This document shows positions 29,542 through 42,017 of a DNA stretch of 64,000 bases, piece after piece. This DNA is from Buttiauxella massiliensis. Its GTDB lineage: Bacteria; Pseudomonadota; Gammaproteobacteria; Enterobacterales; Enterobacteriaceae. Within the stretch, counting starts at the first letter, position 1, and every line of letters starts with the position of its first letter. Below the pieces are notes generated by a model. The model made no database searches. It was not told the DNA's origin and saw only the letters and a list, made by a program, of their open reading frames with translations. A program made the position numbers and the translations under genes. The stretch covers positions 62,001-126,000 of the forward strand of contig NZ_LR722660.1 of assembly GCF_902500225.1 (NCBI RefSeq), in the 5' to 3' direction.

Positions 29542-30405
29542 ATGATCCGCAGTATGACCGCCTATGCCCGACGTGAAGTAAAAGGCGAATGGGGCAGCGC
29601 CTCCTGGGAGTTACGTTCGGTAAACCAACGCTATCTCGAAACTTATATTCGTATGCCGGAACAGTTCCGCAGCCTCGAACCAGTGGCTCGCGAGCGTATC
29701 CGCACCCGCTTAACCCGTGGAAAAATCGAATGTAACCTGCGTTTCGAACCTGATGCTCGCTCTCAAAGCTCTTTGCTGCTCAATGAAAAACTGGCTAAAC
29801 AGCTAGTTGAAGCAGCTAACTGGGTGAAAATGCAGAGTGACGAAGGCGAAATCAATCCGGTTGATATTCTGCGCTGGCCAGGCGTGATGTCGGCTCAGGA
29901 ACAAGATCTTGATGCCATCACCGCTGAAATTCTTGCAGCCCTTGATGGTGCACTGGATGACTTCATTATTGCTCGTGAAACCGAAGGCGAAGCTCTGAAG
30001 GCGATGATTGAGCAACGCCTGCAAGGCGTGAGCGCTGAGGTCGTCAATGTTCGTGCACAGATGCCTGAAGTTTTAAAATGGCAGCGTGAACGCCTGGTGG
30101 CAAAACTGGAAGATGCACAAGTTCAGCTTGAGAATAACCGTCTGGAGCAAGAACTTGTGCTGATGGCTCAGCGTGTCGACGTTGCTGAAGAGCTGGATCG
30201 CCTGGAAGCGCACGTCAAAGAGACATACAACATTCTTAAGAAAAAAGAAGCTGTTGGCCGTCGCCTCGACTTTATGATGCAAGAATTCAACCGCGAGTCG
30301 AATACTCTGGCATCAAAATCTATCAATTCAGATGTCACCAATTCAGCGATTGAATTGAAAGTGCTGATTGAACAGATGCGTGAGCAGATTCAGAATATCG
30401 AGTGA
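29542..30405 (+). CDS. yicC: YicC/YloC-family endoribonuclease
   Basis: The 287-residue product has the E. coli YicC length. The family has been reported to have endoribonuclease activity and to affect small-RNA turnover. The N-terminal YicC domain opens MIRSMTAYARREVKGEWGSA, and the C-terminal DUF1732 contains LDRLEAHVKETYNILKK and DFMMQEFNRESNTLASKS, the most conserved stretch. Much of residues 150-260 is helical. The start is fixed at ATG 29542 by homology; an upstream in-frame extension to 29374 runs into the rph-yicC divergent promoter region. It ends at a hairpin at 30426. Confidence 0.95.
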   Translation: MIRSMTAYARREVKGEWGSASWELRSVNQRYLETYIRMPEQFRSLEPVARERIRTRLTRGKIECNLRFEPDARSQSSLLLNEKLAKQLVEAANWVKMQSDEGEINPVDILRWPGVMSAQEQDLDAITAEILAALDGALDDFIIARETEGEALKAMIEQRLQGVSAEVVNVRAQMPEVLKWQRERLVAKLEDAQVQLENNRLEQELVLMAQRVDVAEELDRLEAHVKETYNILKKKEAVGRRLDFMMQEFNRESNTLASKSINSDVTNSAIELKVLIEQMREQIQNIE

Positions 30406-30425
30406 TGTTCACATTGCCTTTCTAA

Positions 30426-30446
30426 GCCCGCACTATGCGGGCTTTT
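30426..30446 (+). terminator. Terminator after yicC
   Basis: GCCCGC-ACTAT-GCGGGC stem followed by TTTT, 20 bases past the yicC stop. Confidence 0.8.
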
Positions 30447-30641
30447 ACCATCCAGGCGACCTTAAGCGTCAATTTAAGTAATCCACTTCACATAGATAAA
30501 GCACAGAAAACCCCTACCTTTCTGCCACAAGAAGCATTTATGCATTAGTAAATGTAATCAAAACCGCTTCGCTTTAAAAAAACTCAATCGTGACATTGTT
30601 CACAAAACGTTACCCTCTCAGCGTTTCCACTGGAGGTATCA

Positions 30642-33007
<2,366 letters not shown>

Positions 33008-33137
33008 TTAAAAAGGATGCGAGGGGCTTTCAGAGGTTTTTAATGTGTTGCAGTAATACGGCATGCTTTTTGGAAATCCTTGCGCAAAATGGCAGAAATA
33101 TTGCTGGTGAGTGCGACAAATTCTCCGTGACACGTAG

Positions 33138-33824
<687 letters not shown>

Positions 33825-33878
33825 GCCCAGTTTCAGTATCATGCCCAGTCATTTCTTCATCTGTGGAGCATTTTAATT

Positions 33879-34154
33879 ATGGCACGCGTAACTGTTCAGG
33901 ACGCTGTTGAGAAAATTGGTAACCGTTTTGACCTGGTTCTGGTCGCCGCACGTCGCGCTCGTCAGATGCAAACTGGTGGTAAAGATCCACTAGTGCCTGA
34001 AGAAAACGATAAAACGACTGTAATCGCACTGCGCGAAATCGAAGAAGGGTTGATCACTAACCAGATTCTCGATGTTCGTGATCGTCAGGAACAGCAAGAG
34101 CAGGAAGCCGCAGAACTGCAGGCTGTTACCGCTATTGCTGAAGGTCGTCGTTAA
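33879..34154 (+). CDS. rpoZ: RNA polymerase omega subunit
   Basis: A 91-residue RNA polymerase subunit that helps beta' assembly and forms part of the ppGpp site 1. It opens [29 protein letters not shown], the conserved omega signature, with a variable acidic Gln-rich tail. GGAG precedes the ATG. It lies 54 bases after gmk and 18 before spoT. Confidence 0.98.
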   Translation: MARVTVQDAVEKIGNRFDLVLVAARRARQMQTGGKDPLVPEENDKTTVIALREIEEGLITNQILDVRDRQEQQEQEAAELQAVTAIAEGRR

Positions 34155-34172
34155 TTAGCCTGCGGGTAGCCC

Positions 34173-36284
34173 TTGTATCTGTTTGAAAGCCTGAATCAAC
34201 TGATTCAACCATACTTGCCCGAGGAGCAGATTAAGCGACTTCGGCAAGCATACCTTGTTGCGCGTGATGCTCACGAGGGACAAGCACGTTCAAGCGGTGA
34301 ACCCTATATCACCCATCCTGTAGCTGTAGCCTGCATTCTGGCCGAGATGAAACTCGACTATGAAACACTGATGGCTGCACTACTGCATGATGTGATCGAA
34401 GACACCCCTGCCACCTACCAGGATATGGAACAACTGTTTGGCAAAAGCGTTGCCGAACTGGTGGAAGGGGTATCTAAGCTCGACAAACTGAAATTCCGCG
34501 ATAAGAAAGAAGCTCAGGCTGAAAACTTCCGCAAAATGATCATGGCGATGGTGCAAGACATCCGCGTCATTCTGATCAAACTCGCCGACCGTACGCATAA
34601 CATGCGCACTCTTGGGGCTTTGCGCCCTGATAAGCGTCGACGCATTGCTCGCGAAACCCTCGAAATTTACAGCCCTCTGGCACACCGTCTTGGTATTCAT
34701 CATCTGAAAACCGAGTTGGAAGAGCTGGGCTTTGAAGCGCTTTACCCGAACCGTTACCGCGTCATTAAAGAAGTGGTTAAAGCGGCACGCGGTAACCGCA
34801 AAGAGATGATTCAAAAAATCCTCTCTGAAATCGATGGTCGTTTGCAAGAAGCCGGTATTCCGTGCCGCGTCAGCGGTCGCGAAAAACACCTTTATTCCAT
34901 TTACTGCAAAATGACGCTCAAAGAGCAGCGTTTCCACTCGATTATGGATATTTACGCCTTCCGCGTAATTGTTCACGACATGGATACCTGTTACCGCGTT
35001 CTTGGGCAGATGCATAGCCTATACAAGCCACGTCCGGGCCGGGTTAAAGACTATATCGCCATTCCAAAAGCGAACGGATATCAGTCACTGCATACTTCAA
35101 TGATTGGCCCACACGGTGTGCCGGTTGAAGTGCAAATCCGTACTGAAGATATGGACCAGATGGCAGAAATGGGTGTTGCTGCTCACTGGGCTTATAAAGA
35201 GCAAGGTGAGAGTGGTACTACCGCGCAAATCCGTGCCCAGCGCTGGATGCAGAGCTTGCTGGAGCTCCAGCAAAGCGCCGGTAGCTCATTTGAATTTATC
35301 GAGAGCGTAAAATCCGATCTGTTCCCGGATGAGATTTACGTTTTCACCCCGGAAGGGCGCATTGTCGAATTGCCGGCTGGTGCGACACCTGTCGATTTCG
35401 CCTATGCCGTACATACCGATATCGGCCACGCATGCGTTGGTGCTCGTGTCGACAGACAACCCTATCCGCTGTCTCAGTCGCTCAGTAGCGGCCAGACAAT
35501 CGAAATCATTACCGCACCGGGCGCTCGCCCGAATGCCGCATGGTTGAATTTCGTTGTGAGCTCTAAAGCCCGCGCCAAAATTCGCCAGATGCTGAAAAAC
35601 CTTAAACGTGATGACTCTGTTAGCCTCGGGCGCCGCCTGCTTAACCATGCGTTAGGTGGTAGCCGCAAGCTTGCCGAAGTTCCGCCAGAAAATATTCAAC
35701 GTGAGCTTGAGCGCATGAAACTCGCCACGCTTGATGATTTGCTGGCTGAAATTGGCTTGGGTAACGCCATGAGTGTAGTTGTCGCGAAAAACCTGCAAGG
35801 TGAATCACAAGCGTCTTTACAGGCGAATGCTCTGCCGCATAGCCATCTGCCTATCAAAGGTGCAGACGGCGTGCTGATTACTTTTGCTAAGTGTTGCCGC
35901 CCAATTCCTGGCGACCCGATAGTTGCTCACGTTAGCCCTGGTAAAGGGTTGGTTATCCACCATGAGTCTTGCAGGAATATTCGTGGCTACCAGAAAGAAG
36001 CCGAGAAGTTTATGGCGGTGGAATGGGATAAGGAAACAGAGCAAGAGTTCCTCACTGAAATCAAAGTAGATATGTTCAACCATCAGGGTGCGCTGGCAAA
36101 TCTGACGGCTGCTATCAACACAGCAGGCTCAAATATCCACAGCCTGAATACCGAAGAAAAAGATGGTCGCGTCTATAGCGCGTTTATCCGTATGTCTGCC
36201 CGCGATCGTGTTCATCTGGCTAATATTATGCGCAAAATCCGCGTGATGCCGGATGTGATCAAAGTTACCCGCAACCGAAACTAG
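34173..36284 (+). CDS. spoT: Bifunctional (p)ppGpp synthetase/hydrolase SpoT
   Basis: Main (p)ppGpp hydrolase and a weak synthetase, controlling the stringent response to carbon, fatty-acid and iron stress. 703 residues. The HD hydrolase domain has HDVIEDTPATY (about residues 72-82) and KLADRTHNMRT. The synthetase domain has SGREKHLYSIYCKM and RVKDYIAIPKANGYQSLHT. A TGS domain (FTPEGRIVELPAGATPVDFAYAVHT) and a C-terminal zinc-finger/ACT region (FAKCCRPIPGDP, HQGALANLTAAI) follow. The start codon is TTG at 34173, the same unusual start as in E. coli, 18 bases after rpoZ; this probably limits expression. Confidence 0.98.
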   Translation: MYLFESLNQLIQPYLPEEQIKRLRQAYLVARDAHEGQARSSGEPYITHPVAVACILAEMKLDYETLMAALLHDVIEDTPATYQDMEQLFGKSVAELVEGVSKLDKLKFRDKKEAQAENFRKMIMAMVQDIRVILIKLADRTHNMRTLGALRPDKRRRIARETLEIYSPLAHRLGIHHLKTELEELGFEALYPNRYRVIKEVVKAARGNRKEMIQKILSEIDGRLQEAGIPCRVSGREKHLYSIYCKMTLKEQRFHSIMDIYAFRVIVHDMDTCYRVLGQMHSLYKPRPGRVKDYIAIPKANGYQSLHTSMIGPHGVPVEVQIRTEDMDQMAEMGVAAHWAYKEQGESGTTAQIRAQRWMQSLLELQQSAGSSFEFIESVKSDLFPDEIYVFTPEGRIVELPAGATPVDFAYAVHTDIGHACVGARVDRQPYPLSQSLSSGQTIEIITAPGARPNAAWLNFVVSSKARAKIRQMLKNLKRDDSVSLGRRLLNHALGGSRKLAEVPPENIQRELERMKLATLDDLLAEIGLGNAMSVVVAKNLQGESQASLQANALPHSHLPIKGADGVLITFAKCCRPIPGDPIVAHVSPGKGLVIHHESCRNIRGYQKEAEKFMAVEWDKETEQEFLTEIKVDMFNHQGALANLTAAINTAGSNIHSLNTEEKDGRVYSAFIRMSARDRVHLANIMRKIRVMPDVIKVTRNRN

Positions 36285-36288
36285 TGTT

Positions 36289-36978
36289 ATGAATCCTCAA
36301 CGTTATGCGCGTATTTGCGAGATGCTCGCCAGGCGTCAACCTGATCTGACCGTCTGCATGGAGCAAGTCCATAAACCTCATAACGTCTCGGCGATTATTC
36401 GCACCGCAGATGCTGTGGGTGTACATGAAGTTCACGCAGTCTGGCCGGGTAACCGAATGCGCACCATGGCCTCTTCTGCTGCGGGAAGTAATTCCTGGGT
36501 TGAAGTTAAAACGCACCGCGACATTGGCGAAGCAGTTGGCTATCTAAAAAGCAGCGGGATGCAAATCCTCGCCACCAACCTTTCTGATAAAGCCGTCGAT
36601 TTCCGCGAAATTGATTACACCCGCCCGACCTGTATTTTGATGGGGCAGGAAAAAACCGGTATCACTCAAGAAGCTTTAGCGCTGGCAGACCAGGACATCA
36701 TTATTCCGATGATCGGGATGGTGCAATCGCTCAATGTGTCCGTTGCTTCCGCACTTATTCTTTATGAGGCACAGCGCCAGCGCCAGAATGCCGGGATGTA
36801 CCAGCGCGAAAACAGCACCCTGCCGGAATCCGAACAACAGCGCCTGCTGTTTGAAGGCGGCTACCCTGTACTGGCGCGAGTTTCCCGCCGTAAAGGTTTG
36901 CCCTACCCACATGTGAATCAGCAAGGTGAGATAGAAGCTGATGCCGCATGGTGGGCCACTATGCAATCTGCGGAGTAG
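36289..36978 (+). CDS. trmH: tRNA (guanosine-18-2'-O)-methyltransferase
   Basis: Methylates the ribose of G18 in tRNA using S-adenosylmethionine. SPOUT-family knot with its three motifs: NVSAIIRTADAVGVHEV (about residues 29-45), LMGQEKTGITQEAL and IPMIGMVQSLNVSVASALILYE. 229 residues, as in E. coli. It starts 4 bases after spoT and ends 4 bases before recG. Older name: spoU. Confidence 0.97.
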   Translation: MNPQRYARICEMLARRQPDLTVCMEQVHKPHNVSAIIRTADAVGVHEVHAVWPGNRMRTMASSAAGSNSWVEVKTHRDIGEAVGYLKSSGMQILATNLSDKAVDFREIDYTRPTCILMGQEKTGITQEALALADQDIIIPMIGMVQSLNVSVASALILYEAQRQRQNAGMYQRENSTLPESEQQRLLFEGGYPVLARVSRRKGLPYPHVNQQGEIEADAAWWATMQSAE

Positions 36979-36982
36979 CTGG

Positions 36983-39064
36983 ATGAAAGGCCGTTTGCTG
37001 GATGCCATACCGTTAAGCACGCTTGCCGGAGTCGGCGCCAGCCAGAGCGGCAAACTGGCCAAAATTGGCCTGTACACCATTCAGGATCTTCTGCTCCACC
37101 TGCCGCTTCGCTACGAAGACCGTACCCATCTCTACCCTATCAATGACCTGCTGCCAGGCGTTTACTCCACGGTGGAAGGTGAAGTGCTGAACTGCAATAT
37201 CAGTTTTGGCCGCCGCCGTATGATGACCTGCCAGATTTCTGACGGTACCGGCATCCTGACGATGCGTTTTTTCAACTTCAACGCGGCAATGAAAAACAGC
37301 CTCGCGACCGGTAAACGCGTGCTTGCCTATGGCGAAGCAAAACGCGGCACGCACGGCGCAGAAATGATTCATCCTGAATACCGCGTTCAGGGCGACCTCA
37401 GTACACCAGAATTGCAGGAAACACTGACGCCGGTTTACCCGACGACGGAAGGCATTCGTCAGGCGACGCTGCGCAAACTGACCGACCAGGCACTTGAATT
37501 ACTGGATACCTGCGCTATTGCCGAATTGCTACCGGCTGATTTGAGCAAGGGAATGATGAGTCTGCCAGAAGCGCTACGCACTCTGCATCGCCCGCCGCCA
37601 TCAATGCAGCTCGCCGATCTGGAGACGGGAAAGCACCCGGCTCAGCAGCGATTAATCCTTGAAGAATTACTGGCACATAACCTGAGCATGCTCGCGCTGC
37701 GCGCGGGTGCTCAGCGTTATCACGCGCTGCCTTTGCATGATCATGACGAATTAAAAAACCGCCTGTTGGCTGCTCTGCCGTTTAAACCAACAGGTGCGCA
37801 GGCTCGCGTTGTGGCCGAAATCGAACACGACTTAGCGCTGGATGTACCAATGATGCGCCTGGTACAAGGTGATGTGGGGTCAGGTAAAACTCTGGTTGCC
37901 GCACTCGCCGCATTGCGTGCGATTGCGCATGGCAAACAAGTGGGCCTGATGGCACCAACCGAATTGCTCGCCGAGCAGCACGCCAATAACTTCCGCCAGT
38001 GGTTTGCGCCTCTGGGCATTGAAGTGGGCTGGCTTGCAGGCAAGCAAAAAGGGAAAGCGCGTATCGCTCAACAGGACGCGATCGCAAGCGGTCAGGTGTC
38101 GATGGTGGTGGGAACGCATGCGATCTTCCAGGAACAGGTGCAGTTCTCGCAACTTGCACTGGTTATCATTGATGAACAACATCGCTTTGGTGTTCATCAA
38201 CGCCTGGCGTTGTGGGAAAAGGGCCAGATTCAGGGCTTCCACCCGCATCAGCTCATCATGACTGCTACACCTATTCCGCGCACGCTGGCAATGACGGCTT
38301 ACGCCGATTTAGACACATCTACGATCGATGAACTCCCACCTGGCCGTACTCCGGTAACAACCGTCGCTATTCCAGACTCACGCCGCAACGATATTATCGA
38401 GCGGGTGCGAGAAGCGTGTAGCAATGAAGGCCGTCAGGCGTACTGGGTTTGTACGTTGATTGAAGAATCTGAGCTGCTTGAAGCCCAAGCCGCGGAAGTT
38501 ACGTGGGATGAGCTAAAAATAGCCTTGCCTAATCTGAATGTCGGCCTGGTTCATGGCCGCATGAAGCCGCAGGAAAAGCAGGCTGTGATGCAGGCTTTTA
38601 AAGAAGGTTCAATTCATCTGCTGGTTGCGACAACGGTTATTGAAGTTGGTGTTGATGTACCAAATGCCAGCCTGATGATTATCGAAAACCCTGAGCGTCT
38701 GGGTCTTGCTCAGCTCCATCAGCTTCGTGGCCGTGTGGGTCGTGGTGCGGTTGCATCTCACTGTGTGTTGCTTTACAAGTCACCACTATCGAAAACCGCA
38801 CAGCTGCGTTTACAGGTACTGCGTGATAGCAACGATGGCTTCGTGATTGCTCAGAAAGATTTAGAAATTCGTGGTCCGGGGGAATTACTCGGCACACGCC
38901 AGACGGGAAGTGCCGAGTTTAAAGTAGCGGATCTATTGCGCGACCAGGCGATGATCCCGGAAGTACAGCGCCTAGCGCGCCATATTCATGAACGCTATCC
39001 CGAGCAGGCAACCGCGCTCATTGAACGCTGGATGCCTGAAACGGAACGCTATTCAAACGCCTGA
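36983..39064 (+). CDS. recG: ATP-dependent DNA helicase RecG
   Basis: Fork-reversal and branch-migration helicase. 693 residues from ATG 36983, the exact E. coli length; the frame is open to 36941 but that stretch overlaps trmH. The N-terminal wedge/OB domain (about 60-160) has FGRRRMMTCQISDGTG. Helicase motifs: GDVGSGKT (Walker A, about 295-302), MAPTELLAEQHA, DEQHRFGV (DExH-type box), TATPIPRT, VATTVIEVGVDVP and QLRGRVGRG. It ends 4 bases from the converging gltS stop, with no terminator between them. Confidence 0.98.
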   Translation: MKGRLLDAIPLSTLAGVGASQSGKLAKIGLYTIQDLLLHLPLRYEDRTHLYPINDLLPGVYSTVEGEVLNCNISFGRRRMMTCQISDGTGILTMRFFNFNAAMKNSLATGKRVLAYGEAKRGTHGAEMIHPEYRVQGDLSTPELQETLTPVYPTTEGIRQATLRKLTDQALELLDTCAIAELLPADLSKGMMSLPEALRTLHRPPPSMQLADLETGKHPAQQRLILEELLAHNLSMLALRAGAQRYHALPLHDHDELKNRLLAALPFKPTGAQARVVAEIEHDLALDVPMMRLVQGDVGSGKTLVAALAALRAIAHGKQVGLMAPTELLAEQHANNFRQWFAPLGIEVGWLAGKQKGKARIAQQDAIASGQVSMVVGTHAIFQEQVQFSQLALVIIDEQHRFGVHQRLALWEKGQIQGFHPHQLIMTATPIPRTLAMTAYADLDTSTIDELPPGRTPVTTVAIPDSRRNDIIERVREACSNEGRQAYWVCTLIEESELLEAQAAEVTWDELKIALPNLNVGLVHGRMKPQEKQAVMQAFKEGSIHLLVATTVIEVGVDVPNASLMIIENPERLGLAQLHQLRGRVGRGAVASHCVLLYKSPLSKTAQLRLQVLRDSNDGFVIAQKDLEIRGPGELLGTRQTGSAEFKVADLLRDQAMIPEVQRLARHIHERYPEQATALIERWMPETERYSNA

Positions 39065-39068
39065 TGGC

Positions 39069-40271
39069 TTAGCCAAAGATTGGCAGCATCAAATACATCT
39101 TGATGACCAGCGCGTTAACGATATCAATAAAGAACGCGCCAACCATCGGCACTACCAGGAACGCCATATGTGACGGGCCGAAGCGCTCGGTAATCGCCTG
39201 CATATTGGCGATCGCCGTTGGCGTTGCCCCAAGGCCAAAACCACAATGCCCCGCAGCCAGAACCGCCGCATCGTAGTTCTTCCCCATCAAGCGATAAGTC
39301 ACGAAAATCGCATACAACGCCATAAAGATGGTTTGTACGGTCAAAATTGCCAGCATCGGCAACGCCAGCGAAGCCAGTTCCCACAGCTTGAGGCTCATCA
39401 GCGCCATGGCGAGGAACAGCGACAAACAGACGTTCCCTAATACGGAAACCGCACGTTCAAATACCCGATAGAAACCGAGCAGTGACATGGTGTTGCTGAG
39501 GATAACCCCAACAAATAACACGCAAACGAATGTCGGCAATTCGAAGCTGGTGCCTTGAATGAGATGGCCGACAAACTTACCGACCGTAAGGCAGATAGCA
39601 ATCATCGCGATGGTTTCTATCAACACCATAGAGGTGATCATGCGCCCTACCGCTGGCTTTTCGAATGCGGTTGGATCAATGCTATCTTCTGGTGTGCCAT
39701 CGGGTGTTGAGGAGTGTTTGACCAGATAACGCGCCACTGGCCCGCCAATCAAACCGCCCAATACCAGACCAAATGTTGCGCAAGCCATTGCCACTTCGGT
39801 GGCATTCTGGAAACCATAACGTTCGGTAAACAGTTTGCTCCAGGCTGCACCCGTACCATGCCCGCCTGATAACGTAATAGAACCCGCCAGTAAACCCATT
39901 AATGGATCAAGGCCCAACAGGCTCGCCATACCGATACCAATGGCGTTTTGCATGACCAGCAAACCCACCACCACAACCAGGAAAATACCGACAACTTTGC
40001 CACCCGCTCGCAAGCTAGACAGGTTGGCGTTCAGGCCGATTGTGGCAAAGAAGGCAAGCATCAAAGGATCTTTGAGGCTCATATCAAATTCAAATTCCCA
40101 ACCGACACTTTTTTTGAGTACCAGCAAGGCAAGGGCGATTAAGAGTCCACCCGCTACGGGTTCAGGGATGGTGTATTTTTTTAATAGCGGTATGGTGTGG
40201 ACCATTTTTCGGCCCAGTAATAACACGAGAGTCGCAGCAACAAGGGTAGAAAGGGTGTCGAGATAAAACAT
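39069..40271 (-). CDS. gltS: Sodium/glutamate symporter GltS
   Basis: Na+-coupled glutamate uptake across the inner membrane. 400 residues (E. coli 401), with ten or more hydrophobic segments in two inverted halves. Each half has a Gly-rich re-entrant loop: ITLSGGHGTGAAWS (about 158-171) and AAGHCGFGLGATPTAIANMQA (about 336-356). It starts at ATG 40271 with GGAGCAC upstream and is divergent from xanP. Confidence 0.97.
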   Translation of the reverse strand: MFYLDTLSTLVAATLVLLLGRKMVHTIPLLKKYTIPEPVAGGLLIALALLVLKKSVGWEFEFDMSLKDPLMLAFFATIGLNANLSSLRAGGKVVGIFLVVVVGLLVMQNAIGIGMASLLGLDPLMGLLAGSITLSGGHGTGAAWSKLFTERYGFQNATEVAMACATFGLVLGGLIGGPVARYLVKHSSTPDGTPEDSIDPTAFEKPAVGRMITSMVLIETIAMIAICLTVGKFVGHLIQGTSFELPTFVCVLFVGVILSNTMSLLGFYRVFERAVSVLGNVCLSLFLAMALMSLKLWELASLALPMLAILTVQTIFMALYAIFVTYRLMGKNYDAAVLAAGHCGFGLGATPTAIANMQAITERFGPSHMAFLVVPMVGAFFIDIVNALVIKMYLMLPIFG

Positions 40272-40433
40272 AGAAGTGCTCCTGTTTGCGCATATTTCTC
40301 ACAGACGCTTTTAATTATCCTTCACTGGAATTTCAGGTTCTAGAAAAGTCAGCAGCTGGATTTTAACCAAAAAACAGTCGAAAGTTATATAAAAAGCTCG
40401 GCATATACACTTTTTATCTTAGGAAACACCCTT

Positions 40434-40447
40434 AGCAAACGTTTGCT
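40434..40447. promoter_or_regulatory. PurR-type operator upstream of xanP
   Basis: AGCAAACGTTTGCT is a perfect 14-base palindrome and matches the core of the PurR consensus (GCAAACGTTTGC). Its right half overlaps a -35-like TTTGCT (40442-40447), 16 bases before TAAAAT (40464-40469). Bound PurR-hypoxanthine or guanine should therefore block xanP transcription. Confidence 0.75.
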
Positions 40448-40469
40448 TTTGGCCTTCAGTCCGCTAAAA
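40442..40469 (+). promoter_or_regulatory. Candidate xanP promoter
   Basis: TTTGCT (-35) and TAAAAT (-10) with a 16-base spacer, about 30 bases before the xanP start; the PurR-like site covers the -35. Confidence 0.5.
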
Positions 40470-40500
40470 TCACCGTTTTTTCGGGAGGGGATAATTTCTA

Positions 40501-41892
40501 ATGTCTGTTAATGCTGTTGAGTCTGAAGGTGCGCAACCGATTGCCCACACTAGTTCCAGTGAGTTGATTTACCGCCTGGAGGACCGTCCACCTCTCCCGC
40601 AAACTCTATTCGCTGCTGGGCAGCATTTATTAGCTATGTTTGTCGCGGTGATCACACCTGCGATGTTGATTTGCCAGGCTCTGGGACTTCCAGCAGAAGA
40701 TACCCAACACATTATCAGTATGTCCCTGTTCGCATCAGGCGTGGCATCAATTATCCAGATTAAAGCGTGGGGCCCGGTAGGCTCTGGGCTTCTGTCTATT
40801 CAAGGCACCAGCTTTAACTTTGTCGCACCGCTGATTATGGGTGGCATGGCATTAAAGAATGGCGGGGCTGATGTTCCGACGATGATGGCTGCACTTTTTG
40901 GCACCTTAATGCTCGCAAGCTGCACCGAGATGCTTTTATCGCGCTTCCTGCACCTTGCTCGCCGCATTATCACGCCACTGGTCTCCGGCGTAGTTGTGAT
41001 GATTATTGGTCTTTCCTTAATTCAGGTTGGACTGACATCTATTGGCGGTGGCTACGGCGCAATGAGCGACCACACCTTTGGCGCACCGAAAAATCTGCTG
41101 CTGGCAGGCGCAGTATTAGTGGTCATTATTCTTCTGAATCGCCAGCGCAACCCGTACTTGCGCGTGGCTTCGCTGGTTATCGCCATGGCAGTAGGTTACG
41201 CACTTGCCTGGGCGATGGGCATGCTGCCTGATGTTGCGCCATCAACCAATACTGATTTAATTATGGTGCCAACGCCGCTTTACTACGGCCTGGGCATTGA
41301 CTGGAACCTACTGATTCCGCTGATGCTGATCTTTATGGTGACATCCCTTGAAACCATTGGCGATATTACGGCGACGTCTGACGTCTCCGAGCAACCGGTT
41401 TCTGGCCCGCTTTATATGAAGCGACTGAAAGGAGGCGTACTGGCCAACGGCCTGAACTCCTGCGTTTCTGCCGTATTCAATACTTTCCCTAACTCTTGCT
41501 TCGGCCAGAACAATGGCGTGATTCAGCTTACGGGTGTTGCCAGCCGTTATGTTGGATTTGTCGTCGCGTTGATGCTGATTGTGTTGGGCCTGTTCCCGGC
41601 AGTAAGTGGGTTTGTGCAGCACATTCCTGAGCCAGTTTTAGGTGGCGCAACTATCGTGATGTTCGGCACGATCGCTGCCTCCGGTGTGCGTATAGTCTCC
41701 CGCGAGCCACTAAATCGTCGTGCGATTATGATTATCGCGCTGTCTCTGGCGGTGGGTATGGGCGTTTCACAGCAGCCACTGATTCTTCAGTTTGCTCCTG
41801 ACTGGCTAAAAACGTTGCTCTCCTCCGGTATCGCTGCCGGTGGTATCACCGCTATCGCGTTAAACCTGATTTTCCCACCTGAAAAAAATTGA
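40501..41892 (+). CDS. xanP: Xanthine/proton symporter XanP
   Basis: NCS2-family inner-membrane permease for high-affinity xanthine uptake. 463 residues, about 14 hydrophobic segments. Family motifs: [17 protein letters not shown] (about residues 91-107), [12 protein letters not shown] (about 281-292) and the Q/N motif [12 protein letters not shown] (about 336-347). The ATG at 40501 has GAGGGG upstream. A PurR-like operator controls it, in line with purine-repressed salvage. Older name: yicE. Confidence 0.96.
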   Translation: MSVNAVESEGAQPIAHTSSSELIYRLEDRPPLPQTLFAAGQHLLAMFVAVITPAMLICQALGLPAEDTQHIISMSLFASGVASIIQIKAWGPVGSGLLSIQGTSFNFVAPLIMGGMALKNGGADVPTMMAALFGTLMLASCTEMLLSRFLHLARRIITPLVSGVVVMIIGLSLIQVGLTSIGGGYGAMSDHTFGAPKNLLLAGAVLVVIILLNRQRNPYLRVASLVIAMAVGYALAWAMGMLPDVAPSTNTDLIMVPTPLYYGLGIDWNLLIPLMLIFMVTSLETIGDITATSDVSEQPVSGPLYMKRLKGGVLANGLNSCVSAVFNTFPNSCFGQNNGVIQLTGVASRYVGFVVALMLIVLGLFPAVSGFVQHIPEPVLGGATIVMFGTIAASGVRIVSREPLNRRAIMIIALSLAVGMGVSQQPLILQFAPDWLKTLLSSGIAAGGITAIALNLIFPPEKN

Positions 41893-41899
41893 TGTACCT

Positions 41900-41932
41900 C
41901 ACGCGCTGGTTATTTGTTAGCGCCAGCGCGTG
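41900..41932 (+). repeat. Long inverted repeat after xanP
   Basis: CACGCGCTGG (41900-41909) pairs perfectly with CCAGCGCGTG (41923-41932) across a 13-base loop, just past the xanP stop. There is no T run, so it may be an mRNA-stabilising hairpin or a rho-dependent end rather than a simple terminator. Confidence 0.65.
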
Positions 41933-42017
41933 TTACCCCTCCTGACAATCCCATCCTTGAGCTATAACGGTAAATGGGGCATAACACCCTTACCGAAACT
42001 TCATGGGATGGAAGACA

